Shown one piece after another: positions 25,301-37,700 of a stretch of 64,000 nt of DNA (position 1 is its first letter; every line of letters begins with the position of its first letter). A program made the translations under genes and the position numbers. The DNA comes from Cyanophora paradoxa (lineage: Eukaryota; Glaucocystophyceae; Cyanophorales; Cyanophoraceae): positions 186,001 through 250,000 of the forward strand of contig QPMI01000104.1 of the NCBI GenBank assembly GCA_004431415.1. Reading direction: 5' to 3'. Under the pieces are notes generated by a model. The model searched no databases, had not been told where the DNA came from, and saw only the letters and a list, made by a program, of their open reading frames with translations.

Positions 25301-26959
25301 GATCTGAGCCTGAGCCGATCTCAGCAACGTGGTGATGGGGTTCGTGGTGGGGACGATGTTCGCGGACCGCGGGGCGGACCAGGCCAACGCCCGCATGCGC
25401 AACTCCCTCGTCTTCCTCATGATCATGTGAGCCGCCCCGATTTAGATCTAAATCTAAACCTAGAAAATTTAGATCTCTTACATTAGATCCCTAAGATCTA
25501 GATCTAGGTCTTAGGCGCGACCCCTTTAGCTTCCTCCTAACTCTTGCCCCCCGCAGGTACACGATGAAGCGTGCGGTGGGGGACGTCCCCTCCAACTTCG
25601 CGGCCCGCGAGATCTACTACCGCGAGCGCTCCCAGGGTCCGCTACCCATCCACCCGTCTCTTCTTGTTGGGCTTGGCTTGACTCCGCCCCTCCCTCCCCG
25701 CCCCCGCAGGCATGTACCGCCCCGCAGGCATGCGTGTACCCCCCCCCTCCTCCAACTTCCAATCCTTCTAACTCCTCCCCCTCCAACCGCGCAGCGCACT
25801 GGGCCTCCTCGTTCCTGGTGGGTACGCCCTTCAACCTCGCCAACCTGGTCGTCTTCCTCGTCATGGTCTACTGGATCGCCGGTCAGATCTGATCTGATCT
25901 GATATGATGTGAGACGATATGATCCGATCTCATCTGATCTGAGGGCGGCAGGCCTGAACCCCGCCGACGCGGGCCAGCGCTTCGCCTACGCCCTCCTCGT
26001 CCTCTGGTGCGCTCAGATCGAATCTGATCTGAGCAGCTCTAGATCTGAGCGCCGAACCCCCTCAGGCTCTTCCAGCTGACGGCGACGGCCTTCAACGAGA
26101 TGCTCTCGTACCTCCTCCCCGTGGCCGCCGCCGCGCAGGCGATGGCCGGCTTCTTCATCGCCGCCGGCTCCTTCTTCGCCGGCTTCATGTGAGATCTGAT
26201 CTGATCTGATCTAGATCTGATCTCATCCGATTTGAGCGATCTGACTCCTTCTCCTTCTTCCTCGTAGGATCCCCGCCAGCGACATGCCTCGGTGCGACGG
26301 CGGCGCCCTCGCCAGCCCCCGCGCGGCGCCCGCGCGCCGCCCGCTGACCGGTGGCCCCGTGCAGCCCCTGGATCTGGGCGTACTACTTCTTCTTCATGCA
26401 CTACCCCGTGGAGAGCATGGTGACGAACGAGATGCAGGGGATGGAGTTCACCGGCTGCACCGACGCGTGCGCCCGCCCGCCCGCCCGTTTACAAGCTTAT
26501 CAGAAGCTTGCAAGCTTCATTATATATAAAACTCTAAGCCCGCCCGCCTCATGATGAGCTTCACTAGATATAAGCTCGCCCGCTCGCCCGCTCGCCCGCT
26601 CGCCCGCCCCGGCCCCGCTCCGCTCGGCGCGGCCCTCACGATCCTGGGCTGAGGCTGTGCGCGCAGGCTGTACGCCAAAGGGATGTGCTACAAGACGGGC
26701 GACGACGCCGTGGCGAGCTTCGGCTTCTCCTACGACAACCGCTACCTCAACCTCATGTGAGCGGGCCTCGGCTCAGATCAGCTGCTCCTCAGATGGAGCT
26801 GACCTCGGCGCCCTTTCCCCTGCCTGATCTGATCTGATCCTGATCCGAGGAGCTGATCTGATCTGATCCCTCCCGCGCAGATGGCTCGCGGTCTTCTTCG
26901 TCGGCTTCGAGCTCATCAAGGGCTTCGCCATCCACCGCATCGTCCACCTCAAGCGCTGA
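19349..26959 (+). CDS. Full-size ABC transporter, ABCG/PDR type
   Basis: About 44 exons encode NBD1-TMD1-NBD2-TMD2, the reverse layout of pleiotropic drug resistance pumps, which export lipids or hydrophobic compounds across the plasma membrane. NBD1: Walker A GGPRSGK|TT split by a GC-AG intron (20033-20096), signature [12 protein letters not shown], Walker [18 protein letters not shown] in the H-loop position, then RVVYQGP. TMD1 runs from [16 protein letters not shown] (about 21520) to about 23120 and includes [11 protein letters not shown]2: GPSGGGKT|T (about 23590-23690, split by an intron), signature region [17 protein letters not shown], Walker [14 protein letters not shown]-loop CTIHQPS. 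TMD2 runs from about 25160 to the end and closes with IHRIVHLKR. The ATG at 19349 opens an exon ending VHVVDLK. Overall length fits full-size ABCG proteins (about 1,300 residues). Introns carry GTACCCC or GATCT repeats. The substrate is unknown. Confidence 0.9.
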
Positions 26960-27996
26960 GCGACGAGCGACTCGCTATATGTAGCGCCAGCGCTCGCGCG
27001 GCACTCAAGCGCGCGTGTTTTAGATTATCCTAGAATGCCGTAGTTTAATCAGCGCCATTCGGCAGTATTTCTGTTGTAATCATTCAGTGCAGTAGAGTAC
27101 TAGTACGATAGGTTTCGACGATTGACGTAGCTTAGGCTGCTTAGCTCGACACAGGTGTAAAGCGGCTTCTCTAGCGCCCTTTCAATCTGCTCTTTCGTCT
27201 TTCGCACCACAGAATTCTATGGATAGCTCGGTTCTCCGAAGCACACGAAGACGTGCTCAATGACTACATAAAAGCTAACAACAAATGTCCCAGATCTAGG
27301 AAGCAGATGCATATGTAATCAATATGAATTCAAACAACTTAAGATTTCCACTGGGCCATCACATGCATATCTAAATCTCTCGGCGAAGTTCGGCGAGGTC
27401 GAACCCCGGAACGAGTCGGAGACTCGGAGGGACATGATCCGCATGCATATGCGTATTCCGCTAGGCTAGGGCCGCTAGGCTAGGGCCGCTAGGCTAGGGC
27501 CGCTAGGCCTGAGGCCGCGGGGGCGCCTGCGGGAGGCCGCGGGCCGGCACCTGCGGCCCCGCGGCCCGGCGGCCCGGCCCGGCGGCCCAGGCTGCGGGAC
27601 TCCGGCAGCGGGAGGCTGGCACACTCAGTGACTCAGGCTGCGGCGCCGGGCCGCCCGGCCCCGGGCCCGGGGGCTACCGGCACGGGCGGTAAGGTGTGAC
27701 CGCGGCGATTCGATGTTTGTACAGCCGCGCGTCCGCTGTTCGATGGTGACGCAAGTGAAGCAAAGTTCCCTTCAGGTGATCATGATTTGCTGCTAGTAGC
27801 TTGGTCTTCATACCAAACGCCAAAAAGAGCCGGCATCTTGGTACTTTCCGCCAAGGGTCGAACCGGCTACGGGAGGCGTACCCCGCATCGCTCAGAAGTT
27901 GGCAATCGTACGCGTAAGGAGAGGAGGCTAGGAGGCACAGCCAGGAGCGCCTAGAAGCGGAGGAGGCATCGTCCGCGCTTGGATCGACAGATTTCG
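26960..27996. other. Intergenic region after the ABCG gene
   Basis: It holds AT-rich 3'-flanking sequence, three exact 14-bp units CCGCTAGGCTAGGG at 27458-27499, and a GC-rich block of GGCCCGGC-type repeats (27500-27670). A minus-strand frame, 27674-28375, overlaps the start of the next gene and shows no motif. Confidence 0.55.
27458..27508 (+). repeat. 14-bp tandem minisatellite, three and a half units
   Basis: Exact units CCGCTAGGCTAGGG at 27458, 27472 and 27486, plus a partial unit to 27508. Confidence 0.9.
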
Positions 27997-30900
27997 ATGC
28001 CGCCGCCCAGCTTCCCTGGCCAGGTGGCCCACCTCGCGGGAGATGCGCCGGTCGTTCCGCGGGCCGAGCCCCAGGGCGCGGACTACGGCCCCCAGGAGCC
28101 GCTCCCGTACGTTCCGTGGAGCACTTCGGACGATGACAGCGCCGCGCTTTCGGAGGCGTATCAGGAGGCGACTTTCCAGGCCGGGAACGAGCTCGTGGTG
28201 CGCTTGGCCTGGCACCCCGGCCGTCGGAGCGATTCGCTGAGCTCTCGGCCTCCTCACAGCTTCGGGATACCCTCGCTAAAGTGACCGCGAGTGCGTTTCG
28301 CCTCGAGCGCTGCGATCGCTGAGCGCTGAACGGGCCGGGCCGCGCCGACGGCTCCGCCCGGACTGAGCTCACCACCCCGCCTCTCCCTGCAGCTGGCCAG
28401 TACGGAGTCCCGCCGCCGGACCAGTGCTCCGAGTTCCAGCAGGTTCGTGCCGCTCCGGCGCGGCCGCCTCGAGCTCGGCGCGGGCCCCCTTCCCGATCCG
28501 CCGCCCGGCCCGGCGTGAGGGTACTGAAGCGCCGCGGGGCAGGGCTTCCACACGAAGCAAGTCGACTACATCCGGCCGTTCAAGGGTCCGTGACCGCTCT
28601 GGAATGCAACCCGATGATGCCGGCGGCTAGCCGGCCCGCGCCGAGCCGGGCCGAGCCGAGAGCTGACGAGGCCGCCGGGCGCGCGCAGTGGTTGGAGAGG
28701 TCACTGCGCCGGCGAACCTCGTCATCTTCGGCGATGCGACGTACACGGCGCCCGTCTCCCGCACCGGTCCGCCCGTCCGCCCGCCTCGACCGAGGCGCCG
28801 GCGGCCTTCTGCTGCGCTAGCTGACGTCGTTCGCGTACGCGCCCCGCAGGCGTGTGGAAGTGAGCGCGCCCGCCCGCCCGCCCGCCCGCGGCCCGGCGGC
28901 CAACGGCTCTCCACCCCCCCCTCCCCCAACTCAGCCCTCTCCGCCCGCGCGCAGGACGACCCAGCCCCACGAGCGCACTGGCGCCGACCAGAAGATCACG
29001 CCCATCACGGAGCACGGTGAGTGAACTGAACCCTCCATCCCATGCCGCTCCTCGCCCTCGATAATCCTCCCCGCTTCCGGCCAGGCACGCTGGAGACGAA
29101 GCAGCAGGTGGTGGTGGACAAGGTCGTGTACGGCGAGAAGCAGGTCATCGAGGGCGAGGTTCAGCACGGGAGCACCATCATCCCCGCCGTCTACGACGTG
29201 CGCGCGCCGAGTCGACGTCGGCTCGAAGGCGAACGAACGCTCGCTTGAAGAGGCTTACGCGGGCCGCTCGCTCGCTCGCTCGCGCGCAGTGGGACACCCA
29301 GGACTACAAGCCGACGGGCCCCATGGTCGGAAAGTGCGGCACCGCCGAGTGCAAGATGAAGGGTCCGACCCCGCCTCCGCTTCTTCCCCCGCGGCCGGCC
29401 GCGCGCGGCTGAAATCGCGCCTCTGCAGATAACGGCCCGAAGGAGTACACGGAGCAGAAGACCTGCGACAAGCTCGTCATCACCGACGTCGACCTGAAGG
29501 CGCGCCCGCGATCCCTCCCCTCGACTCGACCCTCTCTGCTGCCTTCTCACCGCGCCGCGGCCTGGCCGGCGGGCGGGCGGCGTGCAGGTCAAGGATCTGC
29601 AGGAGGTGGAGTACAAGGACTTCAAGCAGTACAAGCTCCACATCGACGACAGCATCCCCCGCCTGGTGCGCTCGCGTGAGGCCCGAGCCGAGCCGGGCCG
29701 GGCCGGGCCGGGCCGGGCACCCTCGCGCCGCGCCGCGCCGGCGTCCCATCTGAGGCCGCCCCCGCCCCGCCCCGCCCCGCCCCGCCGCGCAGTGCCAGAA
29801 CACGCTCCCGAAAGGGTTCCTCAAGGCCATCGCCGCGAAGAACATGAGCGTCTCGCAGATCTTCGACGACAAGGTCCGCTTGTTACTTAACAGAACAGCT
29901 CGATTCTATCATCTAGAACGGCGTCCGTCAAGAAGAAATAGTTGATCGAAGCTTAAGAGCTCGTCCGCTTAATCACATAGACGAGCTGCTTGTTACTTAA
30001 CAGAACAGCTCGATTATTCTATCATCTAGAACGGCGTTCGCGATCGTCAGGAATTCGAAGAAATAGTTGATCGAAGCTTAAGAGCTCGTCCGCTTTGTAA
30101 ATAACATAGACGAGCCGTTTCACGTTCCATCCGTCCGACGAGGCTTACTAATGACGCTAATGACGTCGACCCCCGAATTCGCAGACCGCGGACAAGTTCA
30201 ACGTGGTCAAGACCGAGGACATCACGGCGTGCGAGGTCCAGACCATCGCGAAGCAGGTCCGGGCCGGCCTGGGGGCGTACCCCGCCGGAAAACTCGTACC
30301 CTGACACGCCGCCCCCCGCCCCCGGCAGGAGTTCGAGCTGAGCTACAACGAGAAGCACACGCTCAAGTGGAAGCAGCCGATCACGAAGGAGTGCACGAAG
30401 GAGTGGAGCCAGGAGGGCATCGAGTACGGCAAGGGCACGTACGAGCAGATGGACGGAGCCACTGTCACCGGCTACTAGTGCGTTGTCCTGGCCATGGCAT
30501 GGCCTCGTCGAGTCGACCGCGCCGCCTGCCTGCCTGCGCGGCGCTGTGGCCATAAGCACCGCTCACGCTCGGGGTCCGCAGCATCCAGCCCGGCGCAGAG
30601 CTCGGCAAGATCAACAGTGCGCGCGCGCGCGCCCAGCGTTCACCTGACGCTCCTCGCCGAGCTCATCCGCGCGCAGCGTACATCCGGCAGAAGCACGGCG
30701 AGCGGGACCAGGGCGAGGAGCGCACCGTGGAGGACAAGAACCCGAAGGAGGCGCCCAGCGGCGAGGAAAAGTACGAGGTGGTCAAGACGAACGCGTGGTC
30801 CCGCACGGGGCCCATCGACCCGAAGAAGATCAACTTCCACGAGAAGGTTGGTTCGAATCCCTCACCCTCCTTTCCGGTGGCGCGGCTCTGACGGCGGCGG

Positions 30901-33632
30901 CGCGCGCGCTCTCTCCCTCGCCCGCAGGTCATCAACAACGGCGAGCAGACGTTCAACCCCAAGGGCATCATCGAGCAGTGCGCCGCGCCGGGGGCGAAGC
31001 GAAGCGAAGATTTGATCCGGCGTTACGCTGCGGCTGACGCCGCCCTCTCTCCCCCCGCCGGGGCCGGGCCGCAGGGAGCCGGAGATGCACGTTAGGTTCC
31101 AAAAGTGCCCGCTGCTCAAGGTGACCGGAGCCTAGCCTCAGCTTTACATTTATATCTATCTATCTATCAGCAACAACCGACCGACCGGGCGAGTACGCAG
31201 GTCTCGCCGAACAACCCGTGCAAGCTGACGTCGGAGCACCTCTCCTCCTTCAAGGACCACCTCGCGAGCGACGAGATCCAGTGCGTCGACAAGGTCCGTT
31301 GGCTTCGATCCCGACCCCGGCTTCGACCCCGACGCCCTTCTTCCTCTTCTTCAGGCGCCCGAGGTCTTCAGCCTGGGCAAGTGCGTGCTCGACCCCAACG
31401 GCGTCCGCGTCCCCGACCGTGAGCCGCCGCCCCGCCCCGCGCCATCCGCTCCGCTCTGGCCCGGCGCCGAACTTCGCGCCCCGCAGCCGAGCTGGAGGAC
31501 AGCGGCAACTACAACTACGCCGATCCCGACGCCTTCCCCGATTTCACGGTGCGGGCCTCCTTCGAACTGAGCGGACGCGGAGGAGGACGCGGACGCGGAC
31601 GACGTCGGCTGAGTGAGCTGAGCGTTGTTGCTCGCGGCAGGACATGAGCCCGGAGGGCATCCTAAAGGCGCTCAAGTCGGTGCTGGAGAAGGAGTACCGC
31701 GAGTACTACGACCGCGGCACGCGCGTCATCGAGCTCAACGAGATCGACAACCGCATCCAGAATAACCTGGCGCAGCTGGTGGGCGCTGCAGCTTCAACTT
31801 GGGGGGTCGGGAGGGGTCCGCCCCGGCTGACACCTCGCGCTCGCTCGCCCGCAGAATCAGGAGTACTCGAACGCGGTGGTGAGCCAGGAGCCCGACGCGG
31901 CGCAGCGGCAGAGCGCCATCCAGCTCCGCATCAACGAGCTCGAGGGGCGGCGCGTGCGCCTCGGCAACGAGCGCGAGGAGATGAAGAAGCTGGTCGCGAA
32001 GAGCCAGGTGAGCGGCGCGGCCTCGTAGTCGTCGTTGCCGTCGCGTTGTTGCTGAGCGCGTGCCGCGCCGCGCCTTGGACAACGTAACGATATGACTAGA
32101 AATGAAAGCTTTGACGGGTTTGATTTATAGCTAGCTGAGCGTCGTACCCCGCAGAGCGAGTGGGAGGAGGTGAAGGCGATGATCGAGCAGCGCGCGGCGG
32201 GGATGGGCGTGGCGACGGGCGACCTCGAGGAGATGGCCGCCTCCGTCTACGAATCCGTGGCCGCCGAGCACGAGGCCGAGGACGCCGCCGTCGCCCAGCA
32301 GGTCAGTCTGTCAACGTTGAAGCGTGAAAGCGTAAAAGAGCTCACACGCGCGCGCGCCACGCGCCGAGGGCAGGAGGCAAGCATCGCCGCCGGCGCGGCG
32401 CAGGGCGGGGAATTCCAGGAGCCGTTGACCTGCGACGGGCCGCCGCCGCCGCCGCCGCCGCCGCCGCCCCCGCCGCCGAAGCCGGTGGAGAAGTTCTACC
32501 TCGTCGAGATGGACAACGTGTACTGGTGCGCGCGCGACCTAGAAGACAGCTTGAAGCTGTTCATCAGATAGATAGGTTTGATGGTTGCGTTTGTAGCTGA
32601 GCGTCCCCGGCCCGGCCCCGCAGCCTGTACATGGACCCCGTGAGCGGGACGGTGAAGAACGCGCCGTGCAAGACGCCGGGGATCGACTTCAAATGGCAGT
32701 CTGTGCGCCGCTCGGCGGCGTCCCCGGCTGCCAACCTTTGCCTGACGTCGAGCCGCGCAGGAAAAGGTCTCGGGTCTGGGCTCCGAGTGGAAGGGGTACG
32801 GACTGCTCAAGGGTGCCGGGGTGAGCGTTCGAATTTGGATTCGCTCCCCTCGGCCGAGCAAACAGCCGAGCCGAGCCGAGCCGAGCCGGGCTGGGCTGAG
32901 CTGAGCTGTACCCCCCGCAGGACCTGTACCTCGACGTCGAGGGGGCGTCCTCTTCGACCCCGGAGAACGCCCCGCTGGTGGGCAGCGAGGCCTACGACGG
33001 CGGCTCGAACATGCTCGCTCGGCTGCAGAGCGGAGGGGTCAGGTTCCTCGACGAGGACGAGACCGTCCGCATGGACATCGTCAAGATCCTGTGCGCCTCT
33101 TTGGCTTCTAAGTGATTTTAATATTAAAATCATATAGTGTCTTATAAGAACGTGCGTGCGCAGGGTCGGCAAAGACGCGATGGACCCGACCCTGCCCGAC
33201 CCCCAGGGCAAGGTCAGCATCGAGACGATCTCGGGGAGGTCCTTCGTCAACGGAGCGTGCGCGGGACCGCCCGCCCGCCTCCGGCCACTGTGCAGCGCCG
33301 CTCACTGTACCCGCCTTCGGCGCGCGCGCGCAGTGGGCACGTCTTCTACAGGCTGCCGGTCTCCGCGCTGAGCAACCCGGACATCGACTACCAGTTCGGG
33401 GAGCCCACCGGCAGGCTCGACGCCGAGGCGCAGGCCGTCGGAGCCGACGACGCCGTCCGCCCCGCCCCGCCCCGCCCGGCTTAAGAAGAGGGCCGCTGAT
33501 CATGAGCTCTGCGCTCGCTCGCAGGGGTACGTGGAGGTGGAGCCGACGAGCGAGCTCGAGGCTGAGGCGCTGGCGGCGGAGGCGGAGGCGGCGGCGGCCG
33601 AGTCGGGCTTCGACGAGGCCCCCGCCGCGTGA
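27997..33632 (+). CDS. Unrecognised protein with charged beta-rich half, coiled-coil region and polyproline stretch
   Basis: About 30 exons encode roughly 1,050 residues, starting MPPPSFPGQVAHLAG (ATG 27997) and ending ESGFDEAPAA before TGA at 33630-33632. I do not recognise the family. No signal peptide or membrane segment is visible. The first half is lysine- and valine-rich with periodic strands (KQQVVVDKVVYGEKQVIEGE; CDKLVITDVDLK; KEYTEQKTC) and scattered cysteines. The middle (31644-32310) is strongly helical and heptad-like (SVLEKEYREYYDRGTRVIEL; IQLRINELEGRRVRLGNER), so a coiled coil is likely. A run of 13 prolines (about 32440-32480) precedes a second globular part (KFYLVEMDNVYW; GSEWKGYGLLKGAG; DLYLDVEGASS). 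The C-terminus is an Ala/Glu-rich helix. Consistent codon-level reading across all splice junctions argues for a real gene. Two early introns need GC donors. A structural or scaffold role is only a guess. Confidence 0.62.
29878..30117 (+). repeat. Intronic tandem duplication of about 110-130 bp
   Basis: Within one intron of the unrecognised gene, 29878-29987 is repeated with small indels as 29988-30117; both contain CTTGTTACTTAACAGAACAG and AGTTGATCGAAGCTTAAGAG. The duplication starts just inside the splice donor. Confidence 0.85.
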
Positions 33633-34770
33633 GGCGCGCGACCCCGAGGGGACCGGAGGAGAGGAGGCGGCGCCCGATCGCGATCCGCGGCCGCGGCCGT
33701 CGCGCGAGGGCACCCGCGCGACGTACGGGCCGGGGCGGCGCCCGCCGTGAGCGTTTCGATCCGAGCTGCGGGGGCCGGCCGGGACGGTCGGGACCAGCGC
33801 TCGCAGTAGGTTATAATTATTGAGTGTCGATGGGCCGGGTGACTCGGGTCAGGGACTCGGGGCCTCCAGCGCCTGTAGTAGATTATTGCATGCTTATGTA
33901 CATGTAGATGATCGTTATCAATTTATTGATCAGTCCTGATTGCACGTGTTCGAAGGGCTGGCCGCCGGGCCGGCACAAGCTCGAGGCATAGCCGAAATAT
34001 TATTAAGGAGGGCCGATCCCACAAACCAGGCCTAGGAACATCGGATCCACTGCAGCTGGCCATACGTATACTATGATATGCATGGCACTACGTAATATAC
34101 GTATACCGTAGTAGTACGCGCGCATATGCCGCAGTGCATGCGCACGCGCGCGCGCGGCATCGCCGAGCTCAAGTCATGATCAAATATTTTTTAATACGAA
34201 GCCGCACGCTTAGTCGTCGCCCACGCCGGCGCGCGCGCCGACATCATATGCATGGCATGCGCATCTGCAGCCAGCTGCAGCGCGCGCGCGCGCGCGGGCG
34301 AGCTCGAGCTCGAGGGCCTAGGGGGACCGGACCTCGATCGCGATCAGCTGCAGCCTGCAGCTGTAGACGTCCAGCTGCAGTGGATTCCGAATCTCCGATT
34401 CAGCACTAGCGAACTTCCTTGTACTTAAAAAAGGTTAACCTTGTACCCCGACGTCGCCTGCCAGGGCCTGGCCCTGCCTGGCCCCGGCCCCTGGCATCCC
34501 GCATCCACCAGCAGCCCCGCAACATCTCCTTGTCGTCGAATTGCTGCCGAAGTAGTATCGCATCCGTGGAATTGCGCATCGCTGGCGCCGGCGTTGCAGA
34601 GCTAACGCATCCGATGATCTGCGACCGTCGAGCGTGTTCGGCCCTCTCTGCTCTCGGCATCTGTACCCGCTAGCTTTAGGCGGCCCAGCAGCTCGCCCGC
34701 CCCGCCCGCCGCGACGTCTTTGGACGCGCCATTCCGGCGTCAGGCCTAGGGCTTCAAGCTTCGTAGTATC
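33633..34770. other. Intergenic region
   Basis: GC-rich 3'-flank to about 33780, then AT-richer sequence with alternating purine-pyrimidine and palindromic tracts (CGCGCG, CATATGCATGGCATGC, CAGCTGCAG) at 34080-34400. Nothing gene-like was found. Confidence 0.55.
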
Positions 34771-37700
34771 ATGGAGGACATGCACATGGCGCTCGTGCAC
34801 GTGGCGCCGCACCTCGCGGTGCGGCAGCGGGCGCTCTGCCGCGCAGTCTGCAGGTCCTGGCAGCACGCCCTCGCCGCGCCCGCCCTGTGGCCAAGCCTGG
34901 ACGTCAGCGTGCCTCGCATCTCGGATCAGGCGGCCTGGCTCCGCGCGGCCCTGGACCAGCCGCACTTCTCCGGCCTGCAGGAGCTCGAAGTGAGCGTCGC
35001 GCGGGACAGCGACGCTGTCGACGCGCTCGGAGGGGACGAGGGCGACGCGCTCGGGAAGGCGCTGGCGGACTCGCTGCGCACCCTCGACCTGCGTGCCCTC
35101 CGCATCGGCGCGCCGTTCGGCCGTGAGCCGATCGCCGCCTGCGCGAAGCTAGAGCGCCTGTCGCTCCGCGTCGAGAGGTGCGGCGCGGGCCGGCTTCTTC
35201 GCTCCTCGCTCCTTCGCTCCTGAGCTAAGGCCGACACAGCGAGGGGCACGCGCGGGGCCTGCGCGATCTCTTCGGGGCGCTCTCCGACCTCCCCGCCCTC
35301 GCCGACCTGCGGATCGAGCTGGACTCCACCGCGGCCAGGGTGCGTCCGGCGGCCCCGCCCGTCGATCCGGGCAGGCCCTCCTCTCCCTAACCTTGAACTC
35401 TAGGTGATGGAATTCCCCAATCTTTTCGGCGCGGGCCACTCCGAGGTCCAGCAGTCGTGCTCGGCCCTCCGGCGGCTCTCCCTGCGCTCCGGTACCCCCC
35501 AGCTCCTCCAGGACGCCCTCGTCTGGCTGGGGTACGCGACCCGAGCTCGCGCCTCCTCCGCCCGCCCCCTCATCCTTCGTTCGCAGAAACGGGCACGCGC
35601 CCCGCCTCGAAGCCCTAAGCCTGGAGAAGACGGGAGGGGGGCCCACGCCGCTCGTGGTCTCGGCCGAGCGGCTCGCGGCCTGCTGCCGGCACTCGCGCGG
35701 CCTCGCCAGCGTCGCCCTCCGCGGCTCCATCCGCCTCGCCTGCGCCGGCTCCAAGCCGGCCTCCTCCTCCTACCCCCCCTCCTCGTCCTCCTCGGAGCCT
35801 CTGGTTCTGGGTCCCGTCGAGCGGCTCGAGCTGGTCGGGGCGGACGTCGCCGTACCCCAGATGGTCCTCGGCGGCGGCGGCGGCGGCGGTACCCCGAACC
35901 AGAGCCTTCCCCCGCTGGCCAACGTTGTCTTGGGTCTCTGCGCCCTCCTCCCCAAGTGCGGCTCCTCGCCCCGCCTCGCCTACTCCGCTCGCTTTGAGTT
36001 CGTTCGTCTCCTTAAGTCTAATGCGATCGCTGCCCCTGCCCCTGCCCCGCAGGCTCAAGACCCTGTCCCTGCGGCTCGCCAAGGCGCCCGCGATCCTGCC
36101 ACCCGCCCAGGTACCCCCTCCCTCCCCCCCTTCCCTCCCCTCCTCCTCCTCCTCCTCCCCCCCCCCCCCGCCGCGGCCCCTCTCAAGAGAGAGGGTCGTC
36201 TGACTGATTATACGTACCCCCCCTCTCAAGAATCCGACTGATCATGCGTACCCCCGGACAGGTCGTCTCGCTGGACGCGCTCGTCCACAGGGGGCTGGAG
36301 GCGTTGAGCCTCACGAGCGTCGGCGGGCTCCTGCTGCGCGGCGCGCGGCCGGCGGGGAAGGACCTCGACCTCTTCGCGCAGGTGGGAGGGAACCGAACGA
36401 ACGCTCGCCTAGCGCCTAGCGCCCGGCGCCCGGCGCCTAGTTCCCTAGCGTCTAGCGCCTACCCTCGCTGTCTTCCTGCCACGGCTGCCCTCGCCTCGCC
36501 TAGCGCCCGGCGCCCAGCGCCTAGTTCCCCCGCTTTCTTGGCCTTGCTTCTTGAACAGAAGCCCGCCTAGCGCCTAGCGCCTACCCTCGCTTTCTTCCTG
36601 CCGCGGTTACCCTCGAGCTCGCGAGGGATCTAGATCCCTCCTTTCCTTCCTACCGCTCGCCTAGCGCCTAGCGCCTAGTTCCCCCCTAGTTAGACCTCCT
36701 TGCGCAGTGCCTGCCGGCCCTCTCCCTGCTCGAGGTGGACGGCGCCCGCCTCGCCTCGTCCCTGCCCAGCATGGACCCGCCCAAGATGCCCGAGGCACGT
36801 GCTTCACGCAACTCTTCTTCTTTTTGACGTTCTTTTCGTTCCTCATTCTTCTTCGCAGCTCGCGCTCCTGCGGGAGTACGAGCCCGGCTCGCGGCCGCCG
36901 TCGTCGACGCGGGGCGGGCGGGGCCCCGACCTGACGCTGCCGCCGGAGGAGCGCGAGAGGCGGCTGCGCCCGCTCTTCGCGGACCTGGTCCGTTAAAGGC
37001 TCTTAGAGCTCTTGAAGCTTGTCGGTTAAAGGCTCTTAAAGCTCTTAAAGCTGGTCAGTTAGAGGCTCTTAGAGGCTCTTCTTCTCTGCAACCAACGCTC
37101 TTAAAGGCAACGCGAGGCTGACTGGCCGACTGGCTGGCTGGCTGACCGACCGACCGGCAGTTCCAGCTGGACGAAGAGGAGCGCCTGAGGGCCGAGGCGG
37201 CGGCGGCCCTGGCGGAGGCCGAGGCGGCGGCCGCCGAGATCCTCGGCGAGGCCGCCGCCGCCTTCCTCTACGCGCAGGTGCACGCACGCCGCCGCTTCTT
37301 GAACGGATGCTTAAGCACGCTTAGCTAGCGCCTCCGCCACACCCGCTCCTAACTGGGGACCTGGTTCCCTCGCTTTGATTTCTTCCTGCCGATCGCCTCC
37401 CTGTACGCGCATGTGCAGGCCCTCGAGAGAGTCCGGTCGCAGGCCTCGATCTGGTGGGCGGGGTACGCGCTTCTTCGTTCTCTTGCCTTCGCTGCGGTCT
37501 AACTGACTGGCTGAGGCGCAGATGCGTGACGCTGATCGGTCGGTGCCGTTCCCGCCCTTCGTTGGACGTCGCCATGTGCCTCACGACCCCTCGACGTCAG
37601 AGGTCCCCCCCGCGCCGCTCGCCGTCAACCTGTGGGCCGCCGGGGCGGACCCCCGCGCCTTCCGGGACCTCTCCCTCGTCCTCCTGCCCGCGGCCGGCGC

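Noticed and set aside
19349-26959. Two separate half-size ABC transporters
   Set aside because: The exon series continues in frame from TMD1 through the linker into NBD2 with no stop or new start, matching the full-size PDR layout.
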